Shown: positions 35,820 to 48,400 of the stretch, piece after piece | Layout of the letters: every line of letters begins with the position of its first letter | Numbering within the stretch: position 1 is the first letter of the stretch | NCBI GenBank assembly: GCA_025200525.1 | Contig: CM045763.1 | Coordinates: forward strand, 151,286,246 to 151,350,245 | Length of the DNA: 64,000 nt | Source of the DNA: Camellia lanceoleosa | Taxonomy: Eukaryota; Streptophyta; Magnoliopsida; Ericales; Theaceae | Direction of reading: 5' to 3' | Program-made: the position numbers and the translations under genes | Notes under the pieces: generated by a model | Told to the model about the DNA's origin: nothing | The model's input: only the letters and a program-made list of their open reading frames with translations | Database searches by the model: none

Positions 35820-36001
35820 AGAGACAAAGATTCTCTAAGAGAAGCTCACCATTCATGGGGGTTTGAAGATAATTGAAGAGAATTGAAGACAGAGGAAGAA
35901 GATCAACCATGAAGCTTGGGAAGATTGAAGAGATTAAGGGGAAAAGCAAGGATTTGAGTTAAGGTATGTGGCTTTAACTATTATCTTTGTAGATAATTCA
36001 T
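35270..36001 (+). mobile_element. Ty3/gypsy LTR fragment (Tekay-like start)
   Basis: It begins TGTAATGACCCC, a start I associate with Tekay/Del-group LTRs, and has a TATATATAG box at 35679-35687 and a (GA)n tract at 35771-35816. It is cut at 36001 by the next LTR. The assignment rests on the start motif and layout only, and its own 3' end is not seen. Confidence 0.45.
35771..35816. repeat. (GA)n microsatellite
   Basis: About 23 uninterrupted GA units, just downstream of the putative TATA box of the LTR fragment. Confidence 0.95.
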
Positions 36002-36400
36002 TGTGGGGAAGTGGTTTGGAAATACTCTTCAGATCCTGGGAGATGCTAATGATCCTCAGCTAGTCACCTGAAAAGATACAAACACTCCGGTCGGGGGTGT
36101 CGGATTTAGCACTCCGACGGACAAGTCAGTTCAGACACTCAAGATAGCTTCTTTACTAAGTTAAGTGAAGTGATTCTTACATACCTCTCTAGATCTGTGG
36201 TTCTTGTATTTATAGTTGCTTTTTGGGCCTCGGGGCCTGAGCCTACTTTCGTCCCATTCCCTTTTTATTTATTCGGAACTACTGATCTCTGGCTATTCGG
36301 CCCTTCATAACGTACTCGGCCTTTACACAGTACGGAACCGAATAATACCAGATTTTCGGGGTTCGCATCTTCCGACTCTTCTATTTATTCGGCTCCCACA
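36002..36400 (-). mobile_element. 3' LTR of a Tat-type Ty3/gypsy element (minus strand)
   Basis: A 399-bp block bounded by TGTGGGGAAG and GGCTCCCACA, giving the terminal inverted repeat TGTGGG...CCCACA. A minus-strand TATA box (TATAAATA) lies at 36207-36214. Immediately to the right is a minus-strand polypurine tract (GAGGGGCAAT, complement of 36401-36410), so this is the 3' LTR of an element whose body lies to the right. Confidence 0.7.
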
Positions 36401-36411
36401 ATTGCCCCTCA
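36401..36411 (-). promoter_or_regulatory. Polypurine tract of the minus-strand Tat element
   Basis: GAGGGGCAAT, read on the minus strand, abuts the TGTGGGAGCC end of the LTR. It matches the tract GAGGGGCAAC beside the LTR at 55077, as expected for plus-strand priming in related elements. Confidence 0.6.
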
Positions 36412-36735
36412 AGCACTCCACTGACGACAGTTGGCTGGAGTGCTTGGTTCCGTATTTCAAAAAGCCAGAGTTGAAATTCGGCGGTTGGTCTTATCGTGAG
36501 GATATCTAAGCGCACCCCTTTTGATTGTCGTGTTGACTTCTCGCCCCTTCGTACGTGCCTATTTATTGCGATTTAAAATTTTGACATCCTTTCGAGTATG
36601 CATTTTACGACGTTCGTCCCTGGGCTGCCTTTTGAGTCGTCCCTAGAACTCTCTTCTCAGATACCCTCTTCATCATTTGTAAGTTCTCTTTCTGATTTAT
36701 TCCTTTTCTTGGTATATTCTTATAAATCGTAGGAT

Positions 36736-38833
36736 ATGGCAAAGCATTTGAGAGACCTCCTCTCGTCAAACCGAATTGCTGGCTTTAGACGCCATTTCTC
36801 CATTCCTGATGATGTCCGTCTGTCACTTGTGGCAGACGGCACTCTTGATATGGAGAGGGAGGACAAAACCACGATTGTCTTTCCTCTTCTGTCAATCGCA
36901 GAGGGTGGAGTCCGTTTTCCCCTTCACCCATTTCTTAGGGCTGTGCTTCGCCATTGGGGTTTAGTCCCTTCCCAATTCAATATGAATTTCTTCAGAATCA
37001 TAATGGGGGTTATAGCGCTCAACCGTCGCCTTAGAATTAACCTTGGCATTCTTCGGCATTGCTATGCCTTGGCTAAGTCTTCTGGTCGGCACAGGCGTTA
37101 CTTTCTTAGGACCAAGGATATCGACCATCAGCTAATTACTATGCTTTCCAGTTCTGGGAAACGAGTTGATGATGTTATGGTAGTTGTCTAGGGTAACTGG
37201 GAATTCGGCAAAGGAGAGGATCATGTCGACCCTATTCCTAGACGGAGGGGGGAGCCAGGTGGCTGATTGCCTTCTTGCTTTATTATTTGTTCATTTTTGT
37301 TGTAAAGCCTCTTTTTTGAAATGCTACGGCTTGACTTGTGCAGGGAATGATTTGAAGAAGGTCCTATCTTCAACTGACGACGCTGTTCTTTCGGATATCA
37401 AATTCGCGCTCAAGTATTTCGGCCATCGAAGTCTTCAGAAACAGGGGAGGGCGGCCCACGTTCTGCTTCGTTATGAGCCGATATATACGACCTTCTCGGC
37501 AGCAGAAAATATCCCGGTTCCGAAGGGTGAAGATTCTCTTATCGCTCTTATTTTGTCCGACTTCAAAAATTTGAGGCAGGTTGGTTTTGAGGGGTCTGAT
37601 TCGGAGTGGGACGTAGCTAATGTTACCGAGTCAGATCAGTCTGAAACCGAGTCTGACGACGTATTGAATTTGGCAATCTTCCATCCACTTCGGGACGAGG
37701 GGATCTTTCACTTGACGGTGTTTTTCACGGCTTAAAGGACCTTTCTGACGCAGGCCCCGCAGATATGACCGGGTTAAGCCTGTCAAAACTTGCCAGGAAG
37801 GCGAATGCGGAAAGGTTGGCCGCGCGACGAAGAGCAGAGGCCCTTCCGTCTGAAGTATCACCCGCCAATGAATCTCAACTCACCTTGCCTGTTAGGGAAT
37901 CAGAGTCTTTGCGCGTTACTGAGGAGACGGTAACAGATTGGAATGCCGAGTCTACTTTGATCATTCAGGCAGGCCAAGAGGTTGAGGAAAAGGTAGAGAA
38001 ACGCCCTGCCGAGTTTGATGCCGGCTCAGAAGAACAAGGCTGCAAACGTCCTTGATTAGAGGGATCGAATGTGATCGTTCCTTTTGTCATTCAGCCGATG
38101 ATAAGAAACATGCCGGTTTCTTCGATCGTCGGCTTAAAGATCGAAGTCGATTCACTTTGGCACGTCGCGTCGTCATTGCCGTCGACAGGAGGCTTTTCCG
38201 TGGAACCAGATCTGAATATGACAGCACTAGCGGCCCAATCGGCACTTTTGGTACGTATTCGGACTTTGCTGCACTTAATCCGAGTACTGGTGAAGTTATG
38301 GTTTTAAATTCTTGTTTTGCAGACCGTTGGTAGGATAGCCGATATGGGCCGTCGCCTTTGTGATGCCGTCAAACAGATTAGTCGTTTACGAAAGAAAGTT
38401 GAGGACCAGAGGAGAAGGGTTGAGGTTGAGGCTTTGAGGGCGAACAAAGAAGCCTCAAGGGCTGAGGCCGAGGTGGAGAGGGCTCGTAGCGCCGATCAGT
38501 TGAGATCGGATACCTAGAAGAGGCGGCAGTGAAGTGAAGGCTCAAATTGGCCTGTATAAGGTCTCCAAACTGGAGGCTGAGTTGGCTGAAATGAAGGCGG
38601 CGAAGGAAACAGCCGACTCGGAGGCTTCCAAAGTATTCGAGGCTGGGAAGAATGCTGGACTCACAGAGTATTTGGACCAAGTCCCTAAGTTCAAAAATCA
38701 GGGATTCACACATGGCTGACACAAGGCCCTTGCTGCTGCTGAAGTTTCGTTGACTGTGCTAATACCATATGAGCAAGTGGATGTTGAGCCATTGGAGTCT
38801 GATTCCGATGGCGAATCTGGGCGACTGACATAG
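36736..38833 (+). pseudogene. Antisense ORF of a Tat element, Transposase_28-type ('gypsy type transposon') protein
   Basis: The first part (36736-37191: IAEGGVRFPLHPFLRAVLRHWG, PSQFNMNFFRIIMGV) matches the PF04195-type domain found in plant gypsy-associated genes. In-frame TAG at 37191 interrupts VVV-GNWEFGKGE. A probable intron (about 37256-37343) leads to GNDLKKVLSSTDDA. A frameshift near 37700, a TGA at 38053-38055, an intron (about 38251-38322), a frame loss near 38515 and a TGA near 38718 follow. The C-terminal third is E/R/A-rich, likely a coiled coil. The gene lies opposite to the pol direction of Tat elements and ends ESDSDGESGRLT. It is inactive as read. Confidence 0.75.
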
Positions 38834-39059
38834 GCTTTAGGATGTCGACTGTAGTTTTACAGTTGTTACTTTGGTATTTTTTATGTGTTGCTACAGTCGT
38901 AGTTGCTTGCTAGGCATTTTCATGCGGGTTTGTAGTTTTTTTGTTTTTTGACTTTTAATTTGCGTATATTAAATTTGTGCTCAACTTGCTAAGGAAAATG
39001 TGGTTGAAGAATGATATTGTTTTTGGTTATGGTTAGATTGACTGCTTAGCTTAGGTATT

Positions 39060-39880
39060 TGGCCGACCAGATTAATAAATCTGCCCTTGCCTTAGCCACG
39101 GCGCGAGCTTGGGAAGCTGAATGGTTCTAACTCGTGGGTTGGCTGAGGCACAGATTGATTGGCACTTGTACTTGAATACTAACACATGGCCGACTTGACC
39201 AGATTGATAGATCTGCCCTTGCCTCATGGCCGACTTGACCGGATTGATAGATCTGCCCTTGCCTTAGCCAGGGCGCGAGCTTGGGAAGCCGAATGGTACT
39301 AACTCGTGGGCTGGTTGCGGCACAGATTGATCGGCACTTGCGCTTGAACACTAACACATGGCCGACTTGGCGAGATTGATAGATCTGCCCTTGCCTTAGC
39401 TAGGGCACGAGCTTGGGAAGCTGAATGGTTCTAACTCGTGGGCTGGTTGAGGCATAGATTGATCGGCGCTTGCGCTTGAATACAAACACATGGCCGACTT
39501 GACTAGATTGATAGATCTGCCCTTGCCTCATGGCCGACTTGAACGGATTGATAGATCTACCCTTGCCTTAGCCAGGGCACGAGCTTGGGAAGCCGAATGG
39601 TACTAACTCGTGGGCTGGCTGCGATACAGATTGATTGGCGCTTGCGCTTGAACACTAACACATGGCCGACTTGGCGAGATTGATAGATCTGCCCTTGCCT
39701 TAGCCAGGGCGCGAGCTTGGGAAGCCGAATGGTTCTAACTCGTGGGCTGGCTGAGGCACAGATTGATCGGCGCTTGCCCTTGAATACTAACACATGGCTG
39801 ACTTGACCAGATTGATAGATCTGCCCTTGCCTCATGGCCGACTTGACCGGATTGATAGATCTGCCCTTACCTTAGCCAGG
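39060..39880. repeat. 304-bp higher-order tandem repeat of the Tat element
   Basis: ATGGCCGACTTG (or near variants) starts at about 39187, 39227, 39358, 39490, 39530, 39662, 39794 and 39833, a spacing of 40, 131, 132, 40, 132, 132, 39. This is two ~132-bp units plus a 40-bp insert, period ~304. The array follows the antisense ORF, the position usual for 3' untranslated tandem repeats of Tat elements, and is cut by the LARD at 39881. Long open frames inside are repeat by-products. Confidence 0.85.
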
Positions 39881-42800
39881 TGTAGACACCCCATTTTTGA
39901 CCATCCTCAAGACTTGGACGTCACTATTGGAACACTGGGTGATTATCCATGTTTGTGTTCGTCTCGAGTTCCCGGAGGTCTCGGCTACGCGCCTTGCCTC
40001 AGGATCTCCCGACTCGATTGTTTTGTGTTTGGTTTTGCACTAAACACTTGTGTTTTGCCTTTGAGGGGCAGGGAATGGCTTGTGGGACATCCCCACACAT
40101 CACCGGCCATGGCTAGAGGCCACCGGCTAGTGTTTTGTTTCCATCGGCCATATGTATGGCCGGTCGGCATTCTTTTTGGCCGATCGGCCATTTATTTTGT
40201 CAAAATTGCATTTTTGGCTGGCCGACCACTATTCATCTGCTTTTGCAGATATTTTTATGCAGCTGTGCTAGCTGGTATACACTTTGCTCCCCTTCATATA
40301 TGGAGGGATCTCCCTCTTGACTAGCTTACTTGAGAAGCTTTACAAGAGAGGGCTCTATAAGAGGGAGCCTCTTCTCCCTCCATTAGGGTTAGACAAAAAA
40401 AGCCTGAGGAGCTCTGATATTAGGGTTAGGTCATAGTGTCTCTATCCTATCTCTATATTGCTCTCTCTCTTTTGCCTTGTGTGTGTTTTGTCTTACTTTT
40501 GCGCACAGACACCTAGCTCTACACCTTCTCTTGGTTGCTGAGGAGCCAGAGGGTTGTTCTTGGTGTTCTTGACTAGTTTTGAGCTTTGAGGACCAGCTGG
40601 AGCATCATTCTTGAAGAGGGTCTACAAGGGTAACAATCTTACCCTTTTTCTCCCATTTTTGCATAGCTTTTTAACCTATCTTGCAACTGTTTTTGAGCTT
40701 AGCATATAACATATAAAAGTTCTATTTTTGAGTGATTTAAATAGTTGGTTAAGGGTGTTTTAAGCTTTGGGGTTGTTTGACCCCTCTTAGGGCTTGTTTG
40801 GCCCCATCTTGTGCCATTTTGGTTGAGCTCCGGGACCACTTTGTTTGGGCCTCCTCACCACTGAAATCTTGACGGATTTCAGTGGTGAGGATGATGCCTT
40901 GAGGTCCTAAGAAGGAGAGAGCCACCCCCTCTCCTTGTTGTCCTTGAAAAGGTTCATTTTTGCCTCATGTGTGAGCACCTAGTTTAGGTTCATGTTGACC
41001 ATGCCTTAACTGTTATTTGGTAGTATTTTGCCATGTATTACCTCTGTTTCATGTTGGTTTGGACACACCTTGCATGCCTTGCATACATGTCTTGCAATGC
41101 CATATTTTTGCCTTGACATGCTTTAGGTTTAGACCCTTGTTCTAGCATGATTTAGGCTTAGCTTTGTGAAGCTTTTGTGCTTGTTTTAGCATGTTGAAGT
41201 TCTATTTTTGGTTGCTTTGGTCGACCATGGCATGCTTAGTATAGCCTCTTTGCATTCTTGGCTTGTGAGCCTCAAGTGCATGGACCATGAGCATGCATTA
41301 CTTGCATTATTTCAGTGGTTTGGAACCATTTACCATGTTATTTCAGTCCTTATAACATGCCTATATGCTTGCATTTGATGCTCCTTCAATATGTTAAAAG
41401 GTTATTGCCTTAGGCTCCATGAATGTGCCTCTTTGTATGCTTGCATATTTAGACCACTTAGATGCCATCTAGGTGCATCCTTAGCTTTGTTTAGGTCTGC
41501 ATTGGACCTCTTTTAAGTCTCCTTAGCCTTGTGAGGCTTGGTTGACTTAGCCTTGGTTTAAGCCTCCTTGGCTTGCCTTAAGTACTTGGACCATTATTGC
41601 ATGTTTTGCTTGTTTTGATTAGTTGGTTTGGCACCTCTCTTTCATGCAATTTTAGAGCTTATAATGCATGCCATATATCCATGTTTAGCCTCTTTTAAGT
41701 GTGCTTAGAAGTTGCTCTTTGTGCCTAAGTGATGGACCATGTTTACATGCATGCTTATATGTGCATTTGGCCTCATTTCCTTAGTTATTGGCCACTGTTT
41801 TGGGCCTAGTTAGGGCTGCCTAAATCAGTTTAAGACCCTCACTTTCATGTCATAGCATGCTTGCCTTGTGCATTGTTGCATACTTGGCCTATTACGTGTT
41901 ATTGCCTGCTTGAAATCATAATGCATTTAGCATGCATTTCCATGTTCAAGTCGCTTTGCATTGTTCCTATGCTTAGTCCCCTTTACATGTTGTTGCATGT
42001 TTGCTACTAGCATAGTTGTCACATGCCCTGTATGCTTGTTTGCATTGCCATGTTGCATGCCTAGTTAACATGCTCAGGTTGCATTGCATTGGCATGCATG
42101 CTTTGCCTCTTGACTATCCATGATTGAGGTTGAGCTCCTCACTTGTTTGTTTGTGTGCATTACATTTGATATCAAATGGCACACTTGGCTTCTTGGGCCA
42201 TCACGCATCGAAATGCACGATTGGTGGTCCGAGAATCGAGAACCATGTCCCTTTGAGTCATAAACATGATAGGGGATGTGTTGGTGCATACATTTGCTTA
42301 AAATGCCTTGCCATGCCATGTTTTGCCCTCTGCTGCTGTCAAAACAGGTTCTGTAGGAAGATTTGGCCGGTCGACTACACAGAGTGCTGATCGACCAAAA
42401 GTCTGTGGCCGATAGCTGCATTTGTGGCCGATGACCACCAAACCATGGCCGGTGATGATTCCCCTTGGCCGGTGGCATTCCCTAGCATCCAGAGAGTATA
42501 CCCTAAGACTTTGGCAGTCTTCAGAGGAGCAGAGCAGGGAAAACAGAGGCAGCTTGTGCATGGCAGTGGACTTCCGAGTGAAACCGAACACGCGTGCATT
42601 GGACCCTCTTCCCGAGGCTGCTTTTTACTGCTTTCTTAGATTAGTTAAGTTGCTTAACTAGTTTAATTGGTCTGTAATAATTAATTAGCTTATAGGTTAA
42701 TTAATTGTGTTATTCTTTTGGTCCCTCCGAGCGAGGGCGAATTTGTAATAAGCGTGGGTGCGTGTGTGCATGTCTTCCAACCGCCACTTCTTTCTCCCTT

Positions 42801-43757
42801 TTACTTACCTGCTTTGATGGTTAGTATTAGGGCACGTTTAATTTAGCATACCTTATGCTGTGCATACGTGCATCATTCATCAGTCTTGCATGCACTGGGC
42901 TCGGTGCATCATGCTAACTGCATAGTATTTCAATTCCAAGTTTGAATACGTGCATCGAGTTGTTGCATTTCACATGTCATTCTTAAATTTCCGAGCCTAT
43001 TCTAGTGACATTCTGTATGCGATACATTAGTCACTTAACATGAACTAGGATCATGCATGATTGCTAATTAGTTCATTGTTTTGGCACGGAGTACGATCTA
43101 AGTATTTATGCTTTAGCATCTCGCATGAGTGTGAATGTTAACATGACAACATGCTTACCATATGGCTATGTGCTTATGTGATATTACTGCCTGAATGCCT
43201 GTGGGTGAAGGTTGGATTGTTTGAGTTGGAACAACTCGTTGAAATCCGTGCTTTAGCCTACTTACGAGTAGCAAATTTCAAATTGTTTTTCAAACAAACG
43301 GATACGCAATGCTTCGTTCCAAATTAGGCGATCTAGTCTATACTTTTGTGTTGTGCGCATCACATAGTAAGATTAGCTAATTAATCGGAATAAGAACACA
43401 TAACGTTTTCAAAACTAGATATCATGATTAGTAGAGGCCGATCTTCGGATCGGGCGAGAGGGGGTGCTTATAGCCGACCTTCGCCAATCGTACCCAAGTT
43501 CCCGAGCCAAGGCAACTTTGGTGATGACGGACACGTGGCCTTTGGCAACGAGTCAGGGTTTCCTAAATTCCCCCAAAATAAAATATTTAGGTGGCGACTC
43601 TGTATCTGGCAAAGCAGTCCATGTTTGACACTTCTTTTCTAAAAATCTATTTTTTCTCAAAACGATTTGCCGGATTTGGACTCTCTGGTTCAGATTAAGA
43701 ATCGTGACAACAAAAGGGAGTCCGAACTGTAGAGTGAGGCCCACGGGGCGCGTCTAC
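39881..43757 (+). mobile_element. 5' LTR of the LARD element
   Basis: 3877 bp from TGTAGACACC to GCGTCTACA, with a perfect 7-bp terminal inverted repeat TGTAGAC...GTCTACA. A CTATAAGAGG box near 40353 is followed by a pyrimidine-rich stretch, a plausible promoter. The interior is rich in TGCATG/CATGC motifs (40990-42120) and in GGCCGGT/GGCCGAT motifs. Open frames of up to 176 codons are conserved between the LTRs only as far as the DNA is. Confidence 0.85.
40853..40890. repeat. 16-bp perfect stem-loop conserved in both LTRs
   Basis: Arms CCTCACCACTGAAATC and its complement are separated by 6 nt (TTGACG). The same stem occurs in the right LTR at 56056-56093 with loop TTGAGG: the stem is unchanged and the loop differs. 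Confidence 0.75.
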
Positions 43758-43762
43758 AGTTT

Positions 43763-43780
43763 CTGGCGACACTGCTAGGG
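43763..43780 (+). promoter_or_regulatory. Primer-binding site of the LARD element
   Basis: TGGCGACACTGCTAGGGA begins 5 nt after the LTR end. From memory, Tat/Ogre elements carry a site of this kind (TGGCGAC...CTGGGGA), thought to pair with tRNA-Arg. The match is by resemblance only. Confidence 0.6.
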
Positions 43781-44522
43781 ATTTTAGGGAGCTTGACTCG
43801 AACTTGTGATATCCTGTTTTGATTTCGCTTATGTGTTTCTTTGCATTGCATGTGCATTGGTGCACCTAGGACACCGTGTTTGCCATCTGCCATTCCTGAA
43901 TGGTTTGCCGAAGGCTTGTCTTGTCAAGGCCTGACCATAAGGCTGACCGGTTATGGGCTCTGACAGTATGGGAACACAAACCCTGGTTGTTGCCGGGGCA
44001 CCCTTTCGACCATTCGACCTAGTGCATGTTCGAAATCCATAGCGACCATTCCAAGCTAGGACAGGTTGCTTACCCGATGTTAGGTTGTTTGAAACCGCTG
44101 CGTGTGTAGTAAAACCCTAGCTCCTGACAAAATAGGACAGGGAAACCCTAACCCAACATAGGGGTGTTTTGGCTCTCTCTTACTTGCTATGTGCTTTTAG
44201 AGTGTATCTTTACAGGAATGTACATACCAGTTTGCAAGTCTGGGGCATCAGGCCTGAGGGCATCAGTATCAGTGCTTGTGAGAATCAGTTATATCCGCGG
44301 GTATCAGATTCAGTGTTTTGGGAATAGTAATTTGGGGAACAGTGATCAGTTGTTGGAAATAGTTGTTCAGTTGTACTTCTGTCTGTTCTGATAAAGTTGG
44401 GCTGAAATGCTGCATGTTTTTCCCTTTCAGTTCAGAGATTCAGTACAGAATAGCCAGTATTCTCCTTCGCTGAGGCAAGGCAGGTATCTGATCCGGCCAA
44501 GAACCGTCGATTCGATGGACTC

Positions 44523-45460
44523 ATGACGACCCAAAGTTCAGAGGAAATAGTGGTTATGGCAGCCGCATTAGATCAAGGAATCACTCTGCAAAGTGAGACC
44601 AATGTTGATGTACCACATCCGCCCAGGTCGCCTGTCGCGCATCCGATCTGGACCCCCCAGTTGTACCAAGCTCGGAGCCCACCACGTTCGAGTTGATGGG
44701 AATGATTGGTGACCTCTAGAGGTCTGTGGCTGATCTCGCCTACGGGATGTCGGCTTCGCCACCAACCGCATCATATGTCGGGAATTTTGCACCGCAGGAG
44801 CCCCCGCTACTGGGACGGATTGTGATCGAGCTCAGTCAACCAGAGGTTGCCTTCAGCTACAACAATGACGTGTCAACAACAACCGGGTTTCGCTATGATA
44901 TAGCAACCCAAACCCTCGATCAGGCTGAGGCCAGAGGTAAGAACAAAGTGGGAACAGATGCTGATCCTGTTGAACAGCTGCTGTGGGCAGTCGAGGCTTT
45001 GAAAGCCAGGGGGATGAATAAGCAGCAAATATCTACAGTCGTGGCCAAGACTATGGATGATGCTTTCCCCACTCCAACCGAGGAGAGTTCCTGTCAGGCG
45101 AAAAATCGGGATAGGCCCCGTCACGCTAGAGCAGTTCCAGCCATTTCCAACCTTGTACCAGGAAGAGATCAGAAAGCCAAGGCAGTGCCTGCTGACCCTT
45201 TCGCTAGTGCGCCTAGCAAGAATACTCAGACTTCAAAGTATCTACCTCGACGGCGCAGAGTCTTTCTTGCCCTCTACATGCCTTTGTCTAGGGCATTTCT
45301 AATTTTGGCTAAAAGGGGCATCTTAAACCCCTCGAGCCTCGGCCTCTCCCGAAGAATCTCCCTCTCACACATGATGCTACCTTGTCTCACAGACCACCAA
45401 CATCCGTCACAAAGACCGATAATCGCTTCCGCCTTCGTCATGAAGTGCAAGATTTGATCG
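44523..45460 (+). pseudogene. gag-like relic of the LARD element
   Basis: An ATG at 44523 opens a short frame ending at 44697. A second frame with LMGMIGDL-TAG-RSVADLA continues from 44690 to 45457, with VEQLLWAVEALKARG typical of Tat gag N-termini. The TAG at about 44716 and the frame change show that it cannot make a full gag protein. Homology is weak and judged by composition and position after the primer-binding site. Confidence 0.4.
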
Positions 45461-48400
45461 ACAATGAGGTCATCCTCCCACCTACCTCAGCAAAGTCTGT
45501 TACTACTGAGCTGTTGGACATTGAGGATACTGCAAGTTTGTGATCGGGGGTTGGACCACCCGCGGGCGGTGTTCGGTGTATTTCAGATGTGGCATCTGGC
45601 ACGCACTTTTTGAGCATCTGCGAGTGCCAATTTTTGTGGTTTCTGACTTAGGTGTTGAGTCAGTTCGGTGGTCTTGTTTTGAGTCTGTCTCTTCGTCTTA
45701 AGTCGATTCTTTTTGCTTAAGGGTCTATCTTGTTGTAGCGAGTCAGTCCCATTGTATAGGATGTCAGGTGATTCAGGGGTTGTTGCCTTGAACACCATTT
45801 TGTTTTGTAATTATCTTTTTGTTTTCTTTTTGAATCTGTCTCTGCTGTGGAGCCAGTCGCAACCAAGGAACTCTGAATGCAACCAGCTGCGGCTATCATG
45901 TTTCTGTGCTTACTGCTACTTTGAGCCAGTTGTGCCAGAGGATTTGAATGGAACGGCATTGCATTCCACCTGTTCTCTTATGCCTTGAAAATCATTGCTT
46001 TGACCTAAGTTTTTAAAAAAAAACTTTTTGAACACTATGGTGAAAACGAAGAGGAAGGAATTCCTTAGGTTTTGCAAAACTTTGATCAAATTGAGAGAAA
46101 GAGAGGCGTGCTAAGCCTTTAATGAATGAAATCATGTTTGTTAACATGAGTACTGCGAAGGACCCTGGCTTGATCCAGATTGGTTCTACACTATCTTCAG
46201 CGCGAGCGATTTGTCATTTTCTTAAAAACTTTCAAAAACAAAATGTTTTGCGTGGTTCTGCGAAGACTTGTGTGGAATCGCTCTTGAGATTGTGCAGCTT
46301 AGGATCGCTCTCAGCCTCAAGATTTGAGCCCTTGCTTTGAAACCTTGAACCACAATTCGGAGAGTTCAACGATCAACCTTCAAGAGAGGCCTGTGTGGCC
46401 AGATTCAAAGTAGCCCTCGAACAAGAGGCCAGAAAGTCAAAACAAGAAAATCAGACCTTATCAGAAGAAGCTTGCAAAGCTAGATCAAAAGCGCCCCTCG
46501 AACTAGGGGTAGAAATGTCCGATATGCTCGAAGAGCTGAAGATGGATCCTTCAGTAAATCAATACAACAGCCACTCTCCTGGATACGGATGGCTTCAAAA
46601 CCCTAAAACCGTTTGGCATGGACTTGTTACACTTTTATCCTTTGAGAGGCTCGCTGGGCCGAAAACCTAGAAGGACGACCCAGGCAAAAGTTAGAGCAAG
46701 AGAAAAATACAAAAAAAGGAAAAAATGCAAAAGAAAAGAAAATAAAAAGAAAAGAAAAGAAAAGAAAAGAATTGAAAAAGAAAAGAAAGAACAAAGCTCG
46801 TAAGGTCGAAAACCCGCAACGGGCGCCTTCGCAAAAGTTAGAGCCTAAAAAGTGAAGGTTAAATACCCGAGTGTACCTTAGCCTGAACTACGTAAGGCTT
46901 GATTCCCATGTTTGGGATACGTAGGCAACTTCATCTAGAAGTCCAGCCCCCAACGCTTTCATAGCAACCATGTCCATATATTGGTTTTGACCATCTTCAT
47001 CTTCTCTGCATCCGAGAGTTCGTTTGTAATCATCACCGATGAGGACTGTTTACAACATGCTGCGGCATTATCCAGACAAGGGGCAACTTTCCATTGCCAT
47101 GAGTCGTCGTTCAAACTAGGGGCAACTTTTCGTTGCCATGCAGTGCCATCCAAACAAGGGGCAATTTTCCATTGCCTCCGATCCGAGGTTGTGCATCTCG
47201 AGAGCAAGTTCTGTGTTCGTAGAGCATTGACTGTTTGCAAAAATAGTTTTTGAAATTTTTTACTAAGGTTGACTATTTTCTCGAAAACTATTTCATTTTC
47301 CAAAACGGGACCATTTCCTCGAACCCAAAAAAGGAAAATTTTCAGTGCTCATAGCCTGACTTGCATGACTTTAAATCAAAAATCGAACAAGTATGTTAAT
47401 TTGACTCTCATTTTGGTCAAAGCTGTTTTAGTAAGAAAACCGAAACAAAAAAAATGGTCAAAGTGATGAACTAGGGGCACAGTCGAGTCAGGTGTTTTGT
47501 CTTTCCCTCATCGTCAACATACTTGCCAGAAAGGCACCTTATTCGCCAGAAGAGGGCACAATTGAGGTTAACAACAAAAAGGCTGAAAGCTCTCAACATC
47601 TTCCAAGCAACAAGGTGTCAAACCAAGTGCAAAGCACGAATCAGGATGGATCAAGATATTCCACTCCCTCATCCGGGGCACCAACTACACGTCCCTGGAG
47701 GAAATAGTCGCGAGCTAACAGTGTTGGGCGTGAACCCACAACTTCCTATTCATCCATCAATCACCCTGGGGAGGGATGAAAAATGAGAGAATAAAGAATA
47801 GAGAGGTGTAAGTTGAGAGAAAAGTGAGCAAAAGGGTTTTTGAGAAAAAAAAAAAAAAAACTAAGCTTGAGGGCCGAGTGATGTGGGAATCACAAATCAG
47901 AAAAGGTACGAACAGTACCCGAAGGGACTGGCTCTTCGTAGCTTGAGGTCTTTCTTTTTTGTGAACACGTCTGTGTGTCGTGTCTTTTGCTTTGTTTATC
48001 TCAACTTTTGTTTTGAGTCTTTTTCGAGCGTGTCTCGATGCGTTTAGGTCATGTACTTTTTGTTTGAGTCGTTTTCGCTGTGTTCAGTCGTAGGCTCAAT
48101 ACCTGGTTGAAAACCCTTTCCTCAAATCGTCTGTGCTCAGAGTGCTGTGCTATTCTCCACATTTATGCGAAGCAAGAGAAGAAGAGGAAAATTTGGGGCA
48201 TCTGAGTGTGTTTCAGCTTCAGCCGATTCTACCTTCGTATTTCGTCTTGTCAGGTTGAACTGTTTGTTCAAGATGGGTTGTATGCAGGTTAATCCCCAGC
48301 AGAGCATGAGCCGAGTGTTCGGATTGAGCAGTGGGTTGTTTGAGTTATTTTGCCGTTGGCCGGTTCATTATTTGATTATTGCAATACAAGTGTTTGAGTT

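Noticed and set aside
39794..40324. 176-codon + strand frame at the LTR start (also 55008-55523)
   Set aside because: It spans the junction of tandem repeat and LTR and has no homology; it differs between copies at its N-terminal part.
42074..42478. 134-codon minus-strand frame present in both LTRs (also 57277-57681)
   Set aside because: Most of the differences between the two copies change the amino acid, so there is no sign of protein-level constraint; the frame survives because the LTRs are similar.
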